Origin: Vicia villosa
Lineage: Eukaryota; Streptophyta; Magnoliopsida; Fabales; Fabaceae
Reading direction: 5' to 3'
Assembly: GCF_029867415.1 (NCBI RefSeq)
Contig: NC_081180.1
Location: 235,949,761-236,013,760, forward strand
DNA length: 64,000 bases
Shown here: positions 22,385 to 33,799 of the stretch, in pieces
How positions within the stretch are numbered: the first letter of the stretch is position 1
Layout of the letters: every line of letters begins with the position of its first letter
The notes under the pieces: generated by a model
What the model was told of the DNA's origin: nothing
What the model saw: the letters and a program-made list of their open reading frames with translations, nothing else
Database searches by the model: none
Translations under genes and position numbers: made by a program

Positions 22385-22620
22385 TTGGTCCTAGCAAGGC
22401 TTGAACTCACGCCCTTATAGTCACACCCTCAAAATAACACCACTGGGCCAAACGCCAGTTGGTGACTATAACACGCGTGAATTTGGTTTTGTTTTAGAAC
22501 AAGTTAGAAAATATAAAAAAAAATAAAAGGATCAAAAAGTCTAGGGCGAGGGGGATTCGAACCCCAGACTTGAGGCATGAGGAGACTAAGAGCGCATGTG
22601 AGGCCACTAGGGCAAATTAT
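22385..22620 (-). other. Two tRNA-like (A-box/B-box) modules in the solo LTR
   Basis: On the minus strand TGGCCCAGTGGTG (22438-22450) precedes GTGAGTTCAAGCCTTG (22395-22410), resembling pol III A and B boxes. A second module has TTTGCCCTAGTGGCCT (22602-22617) before GGGGTTCGAATCCCC (22551-22565), a perfect B-box with flanking T-stem. Both read the same way, about 155 bp apart. Neither folds into a full tRNA by inspection, so they are tRNA-derived sequences rather than tRNA genes. Confidence 0.5.
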
Positions 22621-25110
22621 TCATTCGTTTAAGAAACGCCTACCATTAAAAATAAAATAAAATTTGTGTAGATATTTGAAAATTGCGCGCCATAGCCATG
22701 GTCGTCTTCTTCCTCAAGCTTGAAGATTTTGAATTTGCTAACTTGCTCAATTCTCAACCAAACTAGGTGATGTAAATATGGATTTCGCTCTAAATTTCCT
22801 CACGAACTCAAATATATAACTAACACAGATTTATATTAACTACATCTAACTAATTTACTAGAAAACTTGAAGAACCCTATAATTTGAAAATCAAATTAAA
22901 TGGCTATACTGAAAGATAAATGAATGATGATAGAGGGTTTTCAGTCCTCTAATGATGCTGAACAAGATAGTATCGAGCTATATGAGAAAGAATACTCAAA
23001 TAAGTGGGTTGGAGTTTGAAAAAATACCTCTGAAAATGGAGGTCGTGAGGATAATGGGGAACACCTGGGCTTGTGTGAGTGATCCTAAAAGCTTCCTTGG
23101 GACTCAGTGATGCTAACCGAATGCTTATTGTGACTTCAATCCTTCTGAATTGCTTTACCCGACACCTTCAATTTGAGCTTCAAGTGGACATGGAGGATGA
23201 TGAATCTTTAGTTACAGATGAGTTGCAGCCATCTGAACAGCTTCACTATGCCCAAAGGAACGTGTCTGGATGCTTGGCTTGGTTTGAAACCTTCTGAATT
23301 GCTCTATGGACCTCCAACTGCAACAGCTCCAAAGTGAAAGGAACAATGGTGTTCCTCCACCTACATAAGTGATCCAGGTGCTTGGATCACCTCAAATGAA
23401 TCCCCTTGAGATGTTAGAATGCTTACTTTCCAAAGATAAGCTCTGGTTTGAAGAAAACGATTCTTCTTGCCAAAGAACTTTGAAAAACCATAAGCATGAG
23501 AAGAGAAAGAGAAAGCAAGGAATAAAGTTGCTTTGGTGTGAATTGTATGGAGGATAGCACTTGTATTTATAGGCAAATGGTTCAGTATAATTGCAGAGGA
23601 GTGAGCTTGCTTAGTGAAGTCATTTTGGTTTCTTAAGCATGAAGAAAGTTTGAAAATATCCAAGTGTGATCATTGCATTTTCGAACTAGCTCCCTATCCA
23701 TTGATTCCATCTGATCTTAGGGGACATTTCTGATGCAGAATGAGCTCTAATTGGTTGGTGGGAAGATTCCTTTGATGATTCATCAATTTGCCATAAATTC
23801 CTAAATGTAATCATTACATAATCACATGTTCTTGTTTTGGGAATCTTCTTCAATCTTCATGCTATGGTGAAAGTGAATGCATGGCATGTTTGAAGATGTG
23901 TTATGGGTCGTGTAGCATCCATAAGTGAGGTTATATGCACAAAATTGCAAAGTTCCAAAATGATGCATGACCTATAATTTTACTTCATGAGGCCAACTTT
24001 GAACAAGCATAACTCCTAGCTCAAAATGAATTTGGAGAAGGTTGAGCATAATTTGGAAAGCCCTAAACATCTACTTCAAATCATTACTTTAGGGTTTCTT
24101 CAGAATCATTTGGGAAAATTGTGAAAAATGAGCCCAAAGTTGGATGAAAACTAGGTTAAAAACACTTAGAAAAATTTCTAAGTTTTTATAACCTAAAGCT
24201 TGAAAATTTCAAATCTCTTAAATGATTGATTTCTTGAAAAAAGTTGCATTGTAAGATGTTGTTTTATTTTACAAGATCTACAACCTTCATGTTGGAAGTT
24301 TTTTGAGTTGTGTAGGTGAAATTTTGAGTTCCCACAATGCCCTCAAAAACCCTAATTCTCGACTTTTTGCTCCTTGATGAATCTCTTTGAATTTCTTTGG
24401 TCAAATGACTTTATAACCATATATTGATGATATTGATCTTTAAAAGTCACGGTTTGACCAAAAATCTTAAAAGTCAAAGGTGATCTTGTACAGTTGACTT
24501 TTTCCAAATAAAGTGAAATTTTGGACTTTTGTGTGGAATCAAGATCTTCTCCCCAAATGAGTGATGTAAATGGATTATTGAGGTAGTAGAAGTCCTTGAA
24601 CCATGTCTTGAGTCTTGGATCCATGCCTTGATTAAAAGTCAACCATCCAGGTGAATTAGGTCAAAAACCCTAATTGTCGACCAGATGAAATTGATGATTG
24701 TGGATCTTGGATTGGAGTGTAATGCCTAATGGATCTTGTTATATGGATCATTTGAAGATGATTGAAGTATTTGATAGAGGCCTTAGATCTTTTTAGGGTT
24801 TCACAAAGGTAATCCCTGATTTTAGTCCCTGATAGGTCTAAAACCCTAGTCTGGTGACCTGAGTAAACCTGAGTTCAGATGAGTGGGTGTCTAATCAATT
24901 GTATGTGAATATAAATGAAGCTTTTGAGCCCTATGATTGTGTTAGAGACTAATTCTTTTATTGATTGATCCTTTGCCTGAGTTCTTTTACTTCTGACCAT
25001 CCTCGATTAAATGCCAGATGAAGAAGTGACTGCTCTTGGGTAGTTGTTTTGATCTGATGAAAAGCCTGAAGATATGACATCTCAGGGGGGTCAAAAATTA
25101 GGGTATGACA

Positions 25111-27190
25111 CGTTATCTCTTAATTTTTTTGGTCAATTCTATAAGAGTCAAACAATCAAGGATATACTCCGAAGAATATCTTTGAAATATTTTATCATAT
25201 TCTATTATTTTTATTAAAGCAGTTAAAAAAAATTATATTGTAAAAATAGTTTAAAATATTATATTCCTGATTCTTATTTATTACTTACATTATTCTATTG
25301 AAATTTGGTTACGATATTTCTATTTTATTTAGTTATTAATAAATAATCTTTTTTATTCTTTAGATTTAGTTTATAACTATTAAATCAAATGAAAATTAAT
25401 CATTTGTTTAAAATATCTATTTTTATCTTGATGTTTTGATAACAACAAAATTCTAATTATATTTTCTCTATATATTGTAAACAAGTATAATCGGTTTATA
25501 AATCATAATTGTAAACTAGAAGTTTACAAATTAAAATTGATAAACTAAACAAGCATAAAATACAAGTATAATTGTAAATCAGAAGTTTATAAATCAAATT
25601 TAAGAATTTTGGCAAAATAGGTTGGGTCATCCCAGATGTATTATGATGCGAAAGTTAGTATTGAAGAACTAGAAGTTTCTTCAATCCATTGAATTTTATG
25701 TGTTTCTAAAGGAAAATAAAAATCTAAGAAATTGAGTTTTTCATAACACTAACTATTACATCAACTAAAATATCATGCAAATGTTTAATGTCTACTCACA
25801 ACCAGAAGTTTGTGAAGTAGTTTACTCAAACTAAGATCTCAATTTTTTAATTTTTCAAAACTCTCTTACAGTATCACATATATTACTAAAATCAATATTG
25901 AACATCTTGTAGCATATGTTCATAAAAATGGACTTGAAGATCCATTGTTTAGACGTCTAAAGTTAATTATATGGTTGATACTTATGAGATCATCAATTCT
26001 AAATTATATATTTGAAACACCAAAAATATGATATTAAGATATTTATTAGCATTAAGCCAACAAATTATTATATTCTCATTGTCCCTTTAACTTATAAATT
26101 ATTTTAGGTTAATAACCTAATACTTCTCATCTAAGTAAACTTTTGGATGTGTAGTGTATAATTCAATTGCTCTAATATAGTACACTAAGATGAGTCTTGC
26201 AAGAGTTTTAGGAAAATATATTTTTAAATGAATCTCGTATTTGAAGATATATCTTGATTCAATAATTGGATAGTTGATTGTAGTCCGGAAGACTGATTAT
26301 TAATTGAGAAATTAATTTTCCCAATATTAGGGGGAGAGAATAAGTGGCTGAAAAAGTGAACCAGAAGTTCATATGAACAATTTAAAATAAATAGTTGTCT
26401 TGATCCTCGTACACATCAATATGATCCAAAATTTAAAAATATTATTCATTTGCAAAGTTTATGAAATAAATTATCATCTGTTAATACTCCACTCAAAGTG
26501 GATTCTCCTATTGGATAATCTAATATTGCAAATGAGTTATAGTCGCGCCTGAAGCGTTGTATAAAATTCGGTTCCATTGATAAAAGTCCTCTAACTAGAA
26601 AATAAACTAAAGTTAAAGATGACTCAAGTGAGGTTATAAAAATTCGGAGAACACTTTGACATAATTTATTATTCAGTTCTAGAAGAACTAATCAAGTACT
26701 TGAAATATGAAATAAAGAGATCTCGATAAATTATGTCATGGATGAAATGGAATGGAACCGAAACTAAGATAACCTGATAAAGTTGACATTGACAATATAT
26801 TTGTATACAATATAGCACTAAAGATGATAAACGATAACGAGGATCATGAAACAAAGTCTACCAAATATTGTAGACAAAATGAACAAATCATGAAATAAAG
26901 TCTATCAAATATTGTAGACAAAGTAAGAATTGATCAGAATGAATATAATATGAATCAAAGTCTATCAAAGATTGTAGACAAAGTGAGAATTAATCAGAAT
27001 GAATATAATATGAATCAAAGTCTATCAAAGATTATAGACAAAATAATCAAAATGAATAAATCATGAATCAAAGTCTCTCAAAGGTTGTACACAAAGTTAG
27101 AATTCATCAAAATGAATATATTCAATTGAAGAAGAATTAAACTCACTTTATAAGAAGAATTTGTAATAATCAATGTATTTTTTAATTTGA
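25111..27190 (+). pseudogene. Decayed Copia element, right part: integrase end to RT start
   Basis: Continuation of the element begun at about 5256. From about 25890 broken translations match the Copia integrase end (VAYVHKNGLEDPLF) and, near 26330, the linker FPNIRGRE. At 26400-26640 they match the pre-RT linker (LDPRTHQYDPK, IIHLQSL, then SRLKRC...), and at about 26725-26860 INYVMDEMEWNRN and DIDNIFVYNIALKMINDNED. Stops occur every few dozen bases and gag, protease and early integrase are missing or unrecognisable in 25111-25890. Confidence 0.65.
26845..27125. repeat. Five-copy tandem repeat of about 60 bp in Copia RT remnant
   Basis: The phrase GAATCAAAGTCTATCAAAGA + TTGTAGACAAAGTGAGAATT + AATCAGAATGAATATAATAT occurs five times with small changes and indels. 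It grew from the codons for the conserved HEPKS...CRQ region just before RT, since the first copy follows directly on NDNEDHE. Confidence 0.7.
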
Positions 27191-27530
27191 ATGAATGAAT
27201 ATATTTTTAGTAAAAAAAAAGATATGGTGCACTATTTATTACCAACAATGGAAAAAAAAAACCTATATGAGCTTCATAAGTGGGATGCAATATAAAGCAT
27301 CCTTATTAAAAGTGTACAAAATTCAAAAAATAATTTTTTTATTACTAACAATGGAGAAAAATCTATATGAACTTCATAAGTGGGATGCAATATAAAGCAT
27401 CTTTATTAAAAGTGTACAAAATTCAAAAAATAAATTTTGAGATGACCCTAAAGAGGTTTGAAACAAAATTCAAATTTTATTATCAATTTAACAAATAAAT
27501 GAGGTAACTAATGTCTACCATCATTCATTA
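27190..27530. repeat. Two-copy direct repeat of about 104 bp, otherwise no feature
   Basis: TTATTACCAACAATGG starts a block at about 27235 that recurs at about 27339, including CTTCATAAGTGGGATGCAAT and AAAAGTGTACAAAATTC in both. The rest of the stretch to the protease pseudogene shows nothing I recognise. Confidence 0.55.
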
Positions 27531-28720
27531 CTTAGAACAATTAGTAGGCTTTAATGAGACAATATTATTTTTGAGGTCATAACCAACCAAATAGTTCACT
27601 TGTACACTCTGTCAAAAGATTCCTAAATCACGTTCATGTGAGAAAAAAGAAAAGTATTCAATCCCTTCAGATAAAGATCTAAAGGTTCCCTTAGAATCTA
27701 ATTTAACATCTCCGCCACTAAAATGTGCAACAATTACTTGAATATTTGGTTGTTTTGATGTGGTATTATAACAAATTTAAAATAAACCACTATCATCATG
27801 AAAGAGCCATAGTTTAATCGCTTTTTTAACGATTGATTCTAACTTATGGTAAAAATGACGTGGAATAAAAGTTATAGTTGTACCAGAGTCAAGTAAGATG
27901 TTATGTGTAGAAGCATTTATTCTATTATTTTTAAATCCACTATACTTTATTCTTTTATTTCCCACACTAACTGCTTTAAAATTTAGATAGTAATAGTTAG
28001 TTTGGTTGTTTTCTATCATTTTGACCATAGGAGTTGAAACAATATTATTCTAGAAACAATAGCAGCATCTCCAAAATTGAGTTTGTTAGATAAATTAACA
28101 TTTCTTTAATCAATTAAACAATATGAGAATCTTTCATTAAAGGAAGATCCTAATTGTTTTATAAGTGACATAGGCCCGATTGTAAGGCCAACTACACCTG
28201 AACTTTTTCCGATATCCGATAAATTATTAGTGTGTCCACATCCCATAACAATGTTAGAAAATGATATGATGGATTCGGAGGTAGACTTTAATGTAATTAA
28301 CTCTAAAATAAGATCTCCTCGTGTTTTACCTCCACGACCATAATCTAATGTGTATTCCCAAGAATCTTTATCATTAGAACAAGAAATGTCTTCTTCCCTA
28401 GATTTGCATCTATTAGAAGAACATGAAATTTTTTGATAACTAGAAGGTTTTGAAGGATTAAAAATTGGAGAAGTTTGGTTGTAACATATATTATAGGGCT
28501 TACATTGAATCCAAATTAAAATACTTCCTGAATCTAAAGTAGCGTATACCTTAAATAGCGGGGTACCAACAGAATTACTTATTAGATATTCACCTTCATC
28601 ATAGATCAAAGACGACTTAGGTATGTTTTAGAAGAAAAAAAATTCTTTTTTGATATAATTAGCACGATTGATAGAGCGATATAAATAACTTAGTTGTGAA
28701 TAAAATATAATCTTAAGTTA
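27530..28720 (-). pseudogene. Plant aspartic protease (CDR1-like, A1 family) pseudogene
   Basis: Reading right to left: YRSINRANYIKK, then a stop, then GEYLISNSVGTPLFKVY, the first active site as ATLDSGSILIW (functional proteins have DTG), CSSNRCKS, MGCGHTNN, GVVGLTIGPMSLIKQLGSS and FSYCLID. A frameshift lies around 28030-28106. Next come YYYLNFKAVSVG, the second active site LLDSGTTITF, and finally VAHFSGGDVKL and VGYDLKNNIVSLKPTNC with an in-frame TGA before them at about 27616. The family is secreted or endomembrane proteases, some in defence. The signal peptide and propeptide are absent. At least two stops and one frameshift make it non-functional; no intron is apparent, as is common in this family. 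Confidence 0.8.
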
Positions 28721-28974
28721 TGAGATTTAAATTGTTATTACGGGGGTGTCCAAATCATAATATGAGCATCATGGATCAGATGCAGAGCTATATCAAAGGG
28801 CTCATGAGTCACACATGCATGATATTGGAAGCTTCCGCAGAAAGCACAATCAGATCAATGACCGAAGAAGGCATTAATTGAAAAATATGTTTGAATGAAT
28901 ACAACTCAAAAAATGAAAGAACGATTAAGGCTGAACCTGCAGATACACCAAAAGGTATGACATATAAGGAGTCA
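28721..28974. other. Unassigned sequence left of the hAT element
   Basis: No convincing feature. A minus-strand open frame (28809-29042) contains a weak MATE-transporter-like phrase but crosses the hAT boundary. Confidence 0.3.
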
Positions 28975-29752
28975 TAGAGAATCAGTGTTTTAAAAACAAG
29001 ACAGGATTGTCCTATCAGACCGGTTGAATCGAGAATCGGCAAGATAACCGGTCTTGTTCAATAGTTGGATCGGAAATGTCATTGAACCGGTGTGAATCGG
29101 TCAAAACCGGTGTAAACCGCTAAAATCGGAAAAACCGGCTATTTAAATGCATTTTTTAATTTTTTGATTTTTTTAATTTTAGAAAATTAAAACAACGTAG
29201 TTTTGACTATTTTAATGAAAAATTAAAATAAATAAAAAATTAAAGAATAGTAGCAGATGTGATTGATTTTGTTACCGATAGTTTTGATATCGAAGAAGGA
29301 GATCCCAACATTGAAACAATTTTTCTTTTTTTGAAATTAAATTTACTAAACAATTGAATTATTTTGTTATAAATTATTCAATTCGATTATGTTGCGATTA
29401 AACTTTTGTTTGCAATTATATGTTATAATTATGTACTATTAATTTATTGTGTGCGATACCTATGTGTAAAATTTGAATTTAAATTATGAACTTGTGAATT
29501 TATTTATAATCTGATATTTTAAAAAAAAAATTAAGTGCGTTATATTTTGTAGAGACTGAATCATCCGGATCGACAGATTTTATACTTATATAATTTTGTT
29601 ATAACGACCGGTCTATTCAACCGAGTTATCCGGTTTAACCCGGTTTAGTCATGTGGTTCGACCAGTGACTCAGTGGTTCGACGAGTAAACCAGTGACCCA
29701 GTACCCTCACCGGTTTGATGTCTGGTCCAATTTTTAAAACACCGTAGAGAAT
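28975..29752. mobile_element. Non-autonomous hAT-like element with 8-bp target duplication
   Basis: The element is 28983-29744 (762 bp). Its left end CAGTGTTTTAAAAAC and the complement of its right end CGGTGTTTTAAAAAT form an inverted terminal repeat with one mismatch in the first 14 bases. Both sides carry a perfect 8-bp direct repeat TAGAGAAT (28975-28982 and 29745-29752), the hallmark length for hAT. Subterminal regions are dense in ACCGGT/CCGGTT motifs in both orientations. No transposase is encoded. Confidence 0.88.
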
Positions 29753-30007
29753 ACTTTAATTCTTATAAGGTCAATCTTGGAAATTTGTAAGGCCCTGATT
29801 GATGTTAAATTAGAGGAGCTCATGTTACAATTTAACATTAAGTAGGTCATTTTTAATGCTTATGAAAAATACAATATCAAACGATTTGGAAACTTGTTGT
29901 CGAGTTGAAGTTAAAGGAACCATGTAAGATGAAGGAAGCTTGAAAACTTGTTGCCAAGTTGAACTCATGATTTTTTTTATTCTCAACTACATTTTATGCG
30001 CTCATTA

Positions 30008-30260
30008 CACTACTACATTTTTGGCCTACGGCCACGCTAAAATTTTCCACAGCTCAGAAACTGTGGCCACATATATGATTTGGCCAGGGTCTTCAAAGCG
30101 TAGAATTATGTTATAAAATATTTAATCCGGAGTATGAAACAGTGGCCTTTACTTCAATTGCCACGGTTAGACAACTGCATATATTTTTAGCCGCAAAGGA
30201 AAACCGCGGCCTTATAATTTTCACTTCAAACTGTGGCCCAACCCTAAAAAAATATATCCC
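30008..30260 (+). mobile_element. CACTA-like transposon terminus
   Basis: CACTACTACATTTTTGGCC at 30008 resembles the CACTA terminal repeat, followed by four or more subterminal copies of a CTGTGGCC-type motif in both strands (about 30067, 30140, 30160, 30205, 30233), as in plant CACTA ends. The opposite terminus was not found. The stretch 29753-30007 between it and the hAT copy shows no feature. Confidence 0.4.
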
Positions 30261-30444
30261 TCCAAAATTTCCCTCTTTTTTTTGGTTTCCCTCTCATAAT
30301 TATTTTCTTTTATAATTTTTTTAGATTAAAAAGGTAAAAGAAAAATTGAAAAGATAAATACACAAACCCTAAAATCAATCAAGCTCTCTCTTTTTTCTCT
30401 TTCCCAAACACACGGTGCCGCTTCTTCAATCCCACTCAATCTCA

Positions 30445-31380
30445 ATGACGTTCATCAGCGGCTCATCCTCCGCCGTCGCCGCTTTTTCCTCATCCGTCAA
30501 ATTCTCCCCTTCTCACCCTCCCCCCTTCTCAATTCCCTAAATGCACATTTTCTCCCCATCGAACCCCTCTCAATCACCCTAAATGCACCTTCCGTTCCGA
30601 AAACCCCCTTCCTCAAAACGCCGTCGTTTCAAAACCTTCTCCTCTCGAAATACTCAAAACCTCTTCAGTTGACAGTAAGAAATTTTCCATTCCTCATTCG
30701 TTTCATCATCATCAAATCCTCACTCTTTCAATTCAATCCAATTAGGTTTATATTACAGGTTGTTGTTGAGCTGAATTAATTTTGTTTCTTTCTTTGTTGT
30801 TGTTGTTGTTAGGATATACAAAGGAGAAGAGCAGTATCATTGTTATTGGACTCAATGTTCATACTGCTCCGGTTGAAATGCGTGAGAAGCTTTCTATTCC
30901 AGAAGCACAATGGCCTCAAGTTATTCAGGAGCTTTGTGCTCTTAATCACATAGAAGAAGCTGTTGTTCTCAGTACGTGTAATCGAATCGAGATTTACCTT
31001 GTTGCTCTCTCTCAACACCGTGCTGTTAGAGAAGTCACAGATTGGATCTCGAAGATATTAATACTTTTTGATCCAGCTTCACTTTATTATATGTTAATTT
31101 ATATTGTTTTAATGTAAATGATTCAGTTTTTTATTATAATTTGTTTTGATAATTTTGCTGTTAAGTGGGGTTTCAGTATCTGAGATTTGTAAGCATCAGA
31201 TCTTGTTGTATAATAAGGATGCAACACAGCATCTTTTTTAAGTTGTTGCTGGTCTTGATTCACTTGTACTTGGGAGGTTCAAATTCTTTCTCAGGTTAAA
31301 CAAGTTGTGAAAAGTGGAAAACGGGTTCGAACTAAAACGAATATATCATTTGGGTCAGTTTCTGTATGTATTTGGTAAAA
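30445..31380 (+). pseudogene. HEMA: Glutamyl-tRNA reductase (HEMA) gene fragment with introns
   Basis: HEMA makes glutamate-1-semialdehyde from Glu-tRNA in plastids, the first committed step of tetrapyrrole synthesis. ATG 30445 opens a Ser-rich transit-peptide-like stretch that hits TAA at 30538. In a shifted frame LEILKTSSVD reaches a GT donor at 30675, and the intron ends AG 30811-30812. The next exon reads [20 protein letters not shown] and [10 protein letters not shown] (the catalytic Cys is present) to [11 protein letters not shown] third piece from about 31177 reads [19 protein letters not shown], then TAA (31239-31241, Glu in functional proteins) and AGLDSLVLG, after which a frameshift and a deletion of about 20 codons precede NGFELK/ISFGSV-like sequence. 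The NADPH-binding and dimerisation domains are missing. Retained introns show genomic, not mRNA, origin. Confidence 0.82.
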
Positions 31381-31584
31381 TTGTATGTGTATTTTATTCG
31401 TAATTGAATCCTATTATATAAGTTAATCATGTTAATTTGGTTTTGAAACTAAGAAATATAGTTTTGAAACTATAACTTACTTGTATTAGTTCACTGCTTC
31501 ACTTTATATGAAAACTACTATTGCAATAAGAATTAAATGTGAATGTGCTTTATGATGTTATATACCTTATCAATTTTCTTCAGG

Positions 31585-31683
31585 ATGATGAATTGAGGAT
31601 CGAGGATAGACTCTATATCTAAGAGGATCGAGGAATTGCGAGACAAAGAACTTCAGCCACAACTTGAGGAGTTAATTGAAGGG
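31585..31683 (+). pseudogene. Unassigned exon-like segment
   Basis: Between an acceptor-like TTCTTCAG (about 31577-31584) and a donor-like AAGGGTATGA, one frame reads ISKRIEELRDKELQPQLEEL. It is helical and charged. I could not assign it to HEMA or GCP2; it may be a third captured source or a diverged exon. The following stretch to 32380 is AT-rich intron-like sequence without features. Confidence 0.35.
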
Positions 31684-32384
31684 TATGATTCTTTAGATTC
31701 CTCTTGTTTTACTAAGGATCTTATTCATGCGATTAACATGTTAAGCTATAATAACCTTTGAATATGGATCAACATGTTATGCTAAATATGAACCTGTTGC
31801 TTTGGTGTTTCATATGACTTAATGATTTGCTACTTAACCTACATGTAAACTTGTTAACTTGTTTTTGTACTAGTTTGCTGACCTCATGTCTGTGATTATG
31901 CAGTGTGTTTCCTCCATATTTATAACAAAACAATCATTCAAATGAATATGTGTTAAGTCCATAGACATACACCAAATCAAATGAATATTCAAATATACTG
32001 TTTGTATTGGTTTTTACATATATCACTAAATAATTATAAGCCATGTCACCCTTCTTTTGGGGTTTAGAATCTCTATCCAAGTCCCTTTTTTTTTCAATTA
32101 TCTTTTAATCTTTTGTTTGTATTATTAATCATAGAACTAGCTTGGTTTCTTTTAATATCCGATGCCTAAAAAATGTGAACAATGTGCTCGATGTTGTTTA
32201 CCTACAAACAATTCTCTACTTTTGAGTGTGTATTTTTTTGCAATTACATTTGTCAGTTATATTTGTTATTATACTAGTTTAATAACCTTGAATATTGTGG
32301 TGGTTTAGATTGTTGTGCACTCTTATTATTGAGTTATCTCTAATTAATGTTCCATTTTATTGTCCATCTGGGAATAAAACAATC

Positions 32385-33705
32385 CTAAAGATGGGTCTAT
32401 GAAGGAGTAATAGATGATCCTTATGGTGAATTTTTCATCGCAGAAGACAAATCTCTTCAAAAGGTACATAATAAAATTTAGTCACTTATAGTTATTGGAT
32501 TTTTCATGATTACACTGGGGATTTCTTAGTGCATTTTATGGATATTCCTCGAGATGAGCTGGCCAAAAAACCTGATGAAGTATCAATTGAGAAGCTGCAG
32601 GTATAGTTATGGGATGTTATTTACTTTACTAATTACTTTCTTCTAGTAAATTTCATTTGTCACCTGCCTATTTTGATTTTGAAAGGGGGCTTTACTCTAA
32701 CTTTCCTTTATCTTTTGTTTGCTTTGGCTGTCTTCCTGTATGACGCAGTCTCTTCTAGACCTTGCTTTGCGTACAACAGCAGCTTCTGTCGATCCTTATC
32801 ATGAAGGCTTAACCTGTATTATGGAAAGTAACTTATACATCTTGTAAGAAATTTTGGAGCTGTAAAATTCAGTATTCTCACATGATGCAAACTTTATAAT
32901 TTCAGGAAAGATCATCTTTGCTTAAAAGGTTGGGCACATTTAATGTCACTGAAGTTAGACTAAAGATTCTAGTAATAATCATATTATGGAAGAGCCTGTT
33001 AGCATCACCGGCCTTGAAATATTTTCACTAAGTTATAAGGTATTTTTTTCTCTACAAGTTTCTGAGAAAGTCTGCTTTTAGTTAGTCGCATCATATTGTT
33101 GTTTTTGGTTCTCTTTTCAGGTGCACTTGCCATTGTCTATAGTATTATCACGTAAAGCCCTTACAAATTACCAGTTAATTTTTTGATTTCTTTTCCACTG
33201 AAAACATGTTGACCGTCAGCTATGTGGAGCCTGGAAAACACATCAAGTATGGCTATGATTGCCTTTGCTTCACATTGTCTTTTGTGTTTAATGCGTCTTA
33301 CATTCATCTTTGGTCCCATATTGTAGAGAGTTCGTGCTCTCAATACACGTGCAATTGCTATCTCCAGATCTTCTCTTCTGTGTCGAAGTATGCTTAAATT
33401 TATCAATAGCCTTTTGCACTATCTTACATTTGAGGCAAGTTTTTATTTTCTGACTACACGTGTATTGTCTTATCCACATATTTTTATGACCAATTTGCAT
33501 AGCAAAAGGATAATTGTAGTTGGGACTTTTCAAAGTGCATAGGATCAGATCCGGGTTTCTCGCTTTCTTTTTGATAAATTTGGTTCCTTAACTGAGCAGT
33601 TATGCTAGTTCTTGGTTTTTGACTCTGGTTTGTATTTTAGGTTATTGAACCCAATTGGCACGTGATGTATATTAGACTTCAGTCAGCAAATAGCATAGAT
33701 GAGGT
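32385..33705 (+). pseudogene. GCP2: Gamma-tubulin complex component 2 (GCP2) gene fragment with introns
   Basis: GCP2 (Spc97 family) is a core subunit of the gamma-tubulin complex that nucleates microtubules. Exon-like pieces appear in the right order: WVYEGVIDDPYGEFFIAE (about 32,400-32,462), DFLVHFMDIPRDELAKKPDE (32,520-32,600), SLLDLALRTTAASVDPYHEG (32,749-32,830), SSLLKRLGTF plus EEPVSITGLEIF-like sequence in shifted frames (32,905-33,040), LPLSIVLSRKALTNYQLIF (33,121-33,240), VRALNTR and LLCRSMLKFINSLLHYLTFE (33,328-33,434), and VIEPNWHVMYIRLQSANSID (33,642-33,700), most flanked by GT/AG. Exons between the first and second pieces are deleted, and stops and frameshifts occur. The C terminus is missing. 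Confidence 0.82.
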
Positions 33706-33799
33706 AAGTTATTTTTTATGTATACCCCGTATTTAATAAAATGCTCTAATGTTATTAGCTAACACTGAGGTTTTATTATTTGATGCATTAGAGATACTT

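Larger units (their letters stand above)
6541..25110 (-). mobile_element. Solo LTR of an Ogre-like element, split by a SIRE insertion
   Basis: Left end TGTGGTGTCG (6541), right end ...GGGTATGACA (25110). In minus orientation it begins TGTCATACCCTAATTTTTGA, a start typical of legume Ogre LTRs. Flanking pentamers are CGTTG (6536-6540) and CGTTA (25111-25115), a target duplication with one mismatch. Removing the 12.57-kb SIRE insertion leaves about 6.0 kb with no coding region, matching the size of Ogre LTRs, so a solo LTR left by LTR-LTR recombination is the simplest reading. Confidence 0.65.

Noticed and set aside
22551..22617. A tRNA gene
   Set aside because: A and B boxes are present but acceptor and anticodon stems do not pair by inspection.
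28809..29042. Minus-strand frame with a MATE-transporter-like phrase
   Set aside because: Similarity is limited to about ten residues and the frame crosses the hAT boundary.
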